DNA of 46,028 nucleotides from Acidobacteriota bacterium. Lineage in GTDB: Bacteria > Acidobacteriota > Aminicenantia > Aminicenantales > Saccharicenantaceae. The DNA is taken from assembly GCA_014894455.1 (NCBI GenBank), contig JADBLN010000020.1:1-46028 (forward strand). Reading direction: 5' to 3'. Made by a program: the position numbers and the translations under genes. Shown piece after piece: positions 44,807 to 46,028 of this stretch (position 1 is the first letter of the stretch; every line of letters starts with the position of its first letter). The notes under the pieces were generated by a model. It was not told the origin of the DNA, searched no databases, and saw only the letters and a list, made by a program, of their open reading frames with translations.

Positions 44807-46028
44807 TCAGCCGAAGAAGACGTAGAGCCCGACCATCACCAGGAAAAGGACCGCGGACACGAGCCGGTAGTCCAAAAGGCCCGGGCCCCATGGCCCTCTC
44901 AGGGCGTCGGCGGGGCGCGCCCAGACGAGCCTCGCGCTTTCCTCCGTATGGACATGGGGCTTGACGAGCGAAACGGCGATGAGAACCGCCGAACAAACCA
45001 GGAAGAGATAGAACGTCGCCATCATGGAGGGGACGTTCCATCCCGTCGTCGCCTTGAACCAATCGAGGAGGAAGACGGCGAGGCCGAGGGCGGACCCGGC
45101 CATGAGCGTGATACGGGCGGCGGCCGCGGAGGCCTTTCTCCATAGGACCCCCCAGAGGAAAACCGCGGTGATGGGCGGCGCGATGTAACAAATGACCGCT
45201 GTGATGCCCTGGAACAGGCTCTGAAAATGGCCGATCATGGGCGACCAGAGGATGGCTACGGCCATGGCCAGGAAGGTGACGACGCGGCCGACGAGAGTCA
45301 ACCGTCTCTCCGAGGCCTTCGGCCTCCAGCGTTTGTAGATGTCCAGGGTGAAGAGGGTGGCGATGGAGTTGAGCGCCCCCGAGACGGTGCTCATCAGGGC
45401 CGCGAGCAGCGCGGCCGCGACGATTCCTTTGAGCCCGGCGGGGAGGAGGTTGTTGACGAGGAGCGAATAGACGTCGGCCGAGCTCTCGGGAGCCGGAAGC
45501 GCCCCTTGCCTGACGAGCCCGTAGGCGATGAGACCCGGCAGGACGAACAGGAAAACGGGCAGGATCTTGATGAAGCCCGTGAACAAGGGGCCCAGCCGGG
45601 CGTTCCGCTCGTCCTTGGCCCCGAGGACGCGCTGGACGATCGTCTGGTCGGCGCACCAGTACCAGAGGCCGATGACCGGGTAGCCCAGGAAAACCGCGTA
45701 CCAGGGCAGGGTGGGCGTTTCGGCGGCCGTCCGCAGGACCGTCAGCTTGACGGGCTCCACCGCGGCGACGAGCGCCCCCCAGCCGCCGATCTTAGCGAGG
45801 CCGAAGCCGAGGACGCAGGCCGAGCCCAGGATGAGGATCACGGCCTGGACGGATTCCGTGATGACCACGGCCAGGAGGCCGCCGACGACGGTGTAGAGCC
45901 CGGTCAGCAGGGCCGTGACGAGGATGCTGGTGTGGATGTCGATCCCGAACAGGCCCCGGAGGACGACGGCCCCCGTGTAAAGGGAGAAGCCGATGTGGAT
46001 GAAGACGGCCGAGACGATGGACAGGCCG
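44807..46028 (-). CDS. Sodium:solute symporter (SSS/SGLT-like), N-terminus beyond window
   Basis: Frame open to window end: GLSIVSAVFIHIGFSLYTGAVVLRGLFGIDIHTSILVTALLTGLYTVVGGLLAVVITESVQAVIL...GYPVIGLWYWCADQTIVQRVLGAKD. Confidence 0.94.
   Translation of the reverse strand, partial: GLSIVSAVFIHIGFSLYTGAVVLRGLFGIDIHTSILVTALLTGLYTVVGGLLAVVITESVQAVILILGSACVLGFGLAKIGGWGALVAAVEPVKLTVLRTAAETPTLPWYAVFLGYPVIGLWYWCADQTIVQRVLGAKDERNARLGPLFTGFIKILPVFLFVLPGLIAYGLVRQGALPAPESSADVYSLLVNNLLPAGLKGIVAAALLAALMSTVSGALNSIATLFTLDIYKRWRPKASERRLTLVGRVVTFLAMAVAILWSPMIGHFQSLFQGITAVICYIAPPITAVFLWGVLWRKASAAAARITLMAGSALGLAVFLLDWFKATTGWNVPSMMATFYLFLVCSAVLIAVSLVKPHVHTEESARLVWARPADALRGPWGPGLLDYRLVSAVLFLVMVGLYVFFG

Noticed and set aside
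1-46028. CRISPR array, prophage, defence island, or NRPS/PKS cluster
   Set aside because: No regularly spaced repeats, no phage structural genes, nuclease/toxin modules or megasynthase domains seen; the KASIII-like gene alone does not make a biosynthetic cluster.

Overview
High-GC bacterial chromosomal segment of about 46 kb. The gene repertoire suggests an Acidobacteria/Aminicenantes-like lineage, but this is inferred from content only. It is densely packed with about 39 protein genes on both strands and one tRNA-Pro(CGG). I see no phage, CRISPR, IS transposase ORF, rRNA or classical biosynthetic cluster. Recognisable genes include a Tat-exported PLP aminotransferase, L,D-transpeptidase, TonB receptor, sulfatase-fold/TPR protein, S46 peptidase, Ca2+-type P-ATPase, nitroreductase, MFS, DUF362 ferredoxin-like protein, class V aminotransferase, VIT/VWA protein, M14/AstE-like protein, giant NtrY-like histidine kinase, flavodoxin, Nif3, CaiB/BaiF CoA-transferase, KASIII-like synthase, acylphosphatase, split glycine dehydrogenase, SDR, FadL-like porin, ThiD, ABC substrate-binding lipoprotein, threonine dehydratase-like enzyme, DUF72, DAP decarboxylase and peroxiredoxin. 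The strongest second-look items are: (i) an S46 peptidase with Met where the DPP7/DPP11 specificity residue (Gly/Arg) sits; (ii) a CoA-transferase / miniature acyl-CoA-dehydrogenase-like / Nif3 operon; (iii) a FadL-SDR-GcvPA-GcvPB-acylphosphatase operon with no GcvT/GcvH; (iv) an orphan 1286-aa multi-module histidine kinase coupled to a small secreted protein; (v) two adjacent large palindromic repeat elements at 18.2-18.4 kb; (vi) an uncharacterised secreted protein/beta-barrel pair at the right end; (vii) several apparently leaderless promoters. All family calls were made by eye, with no database search.
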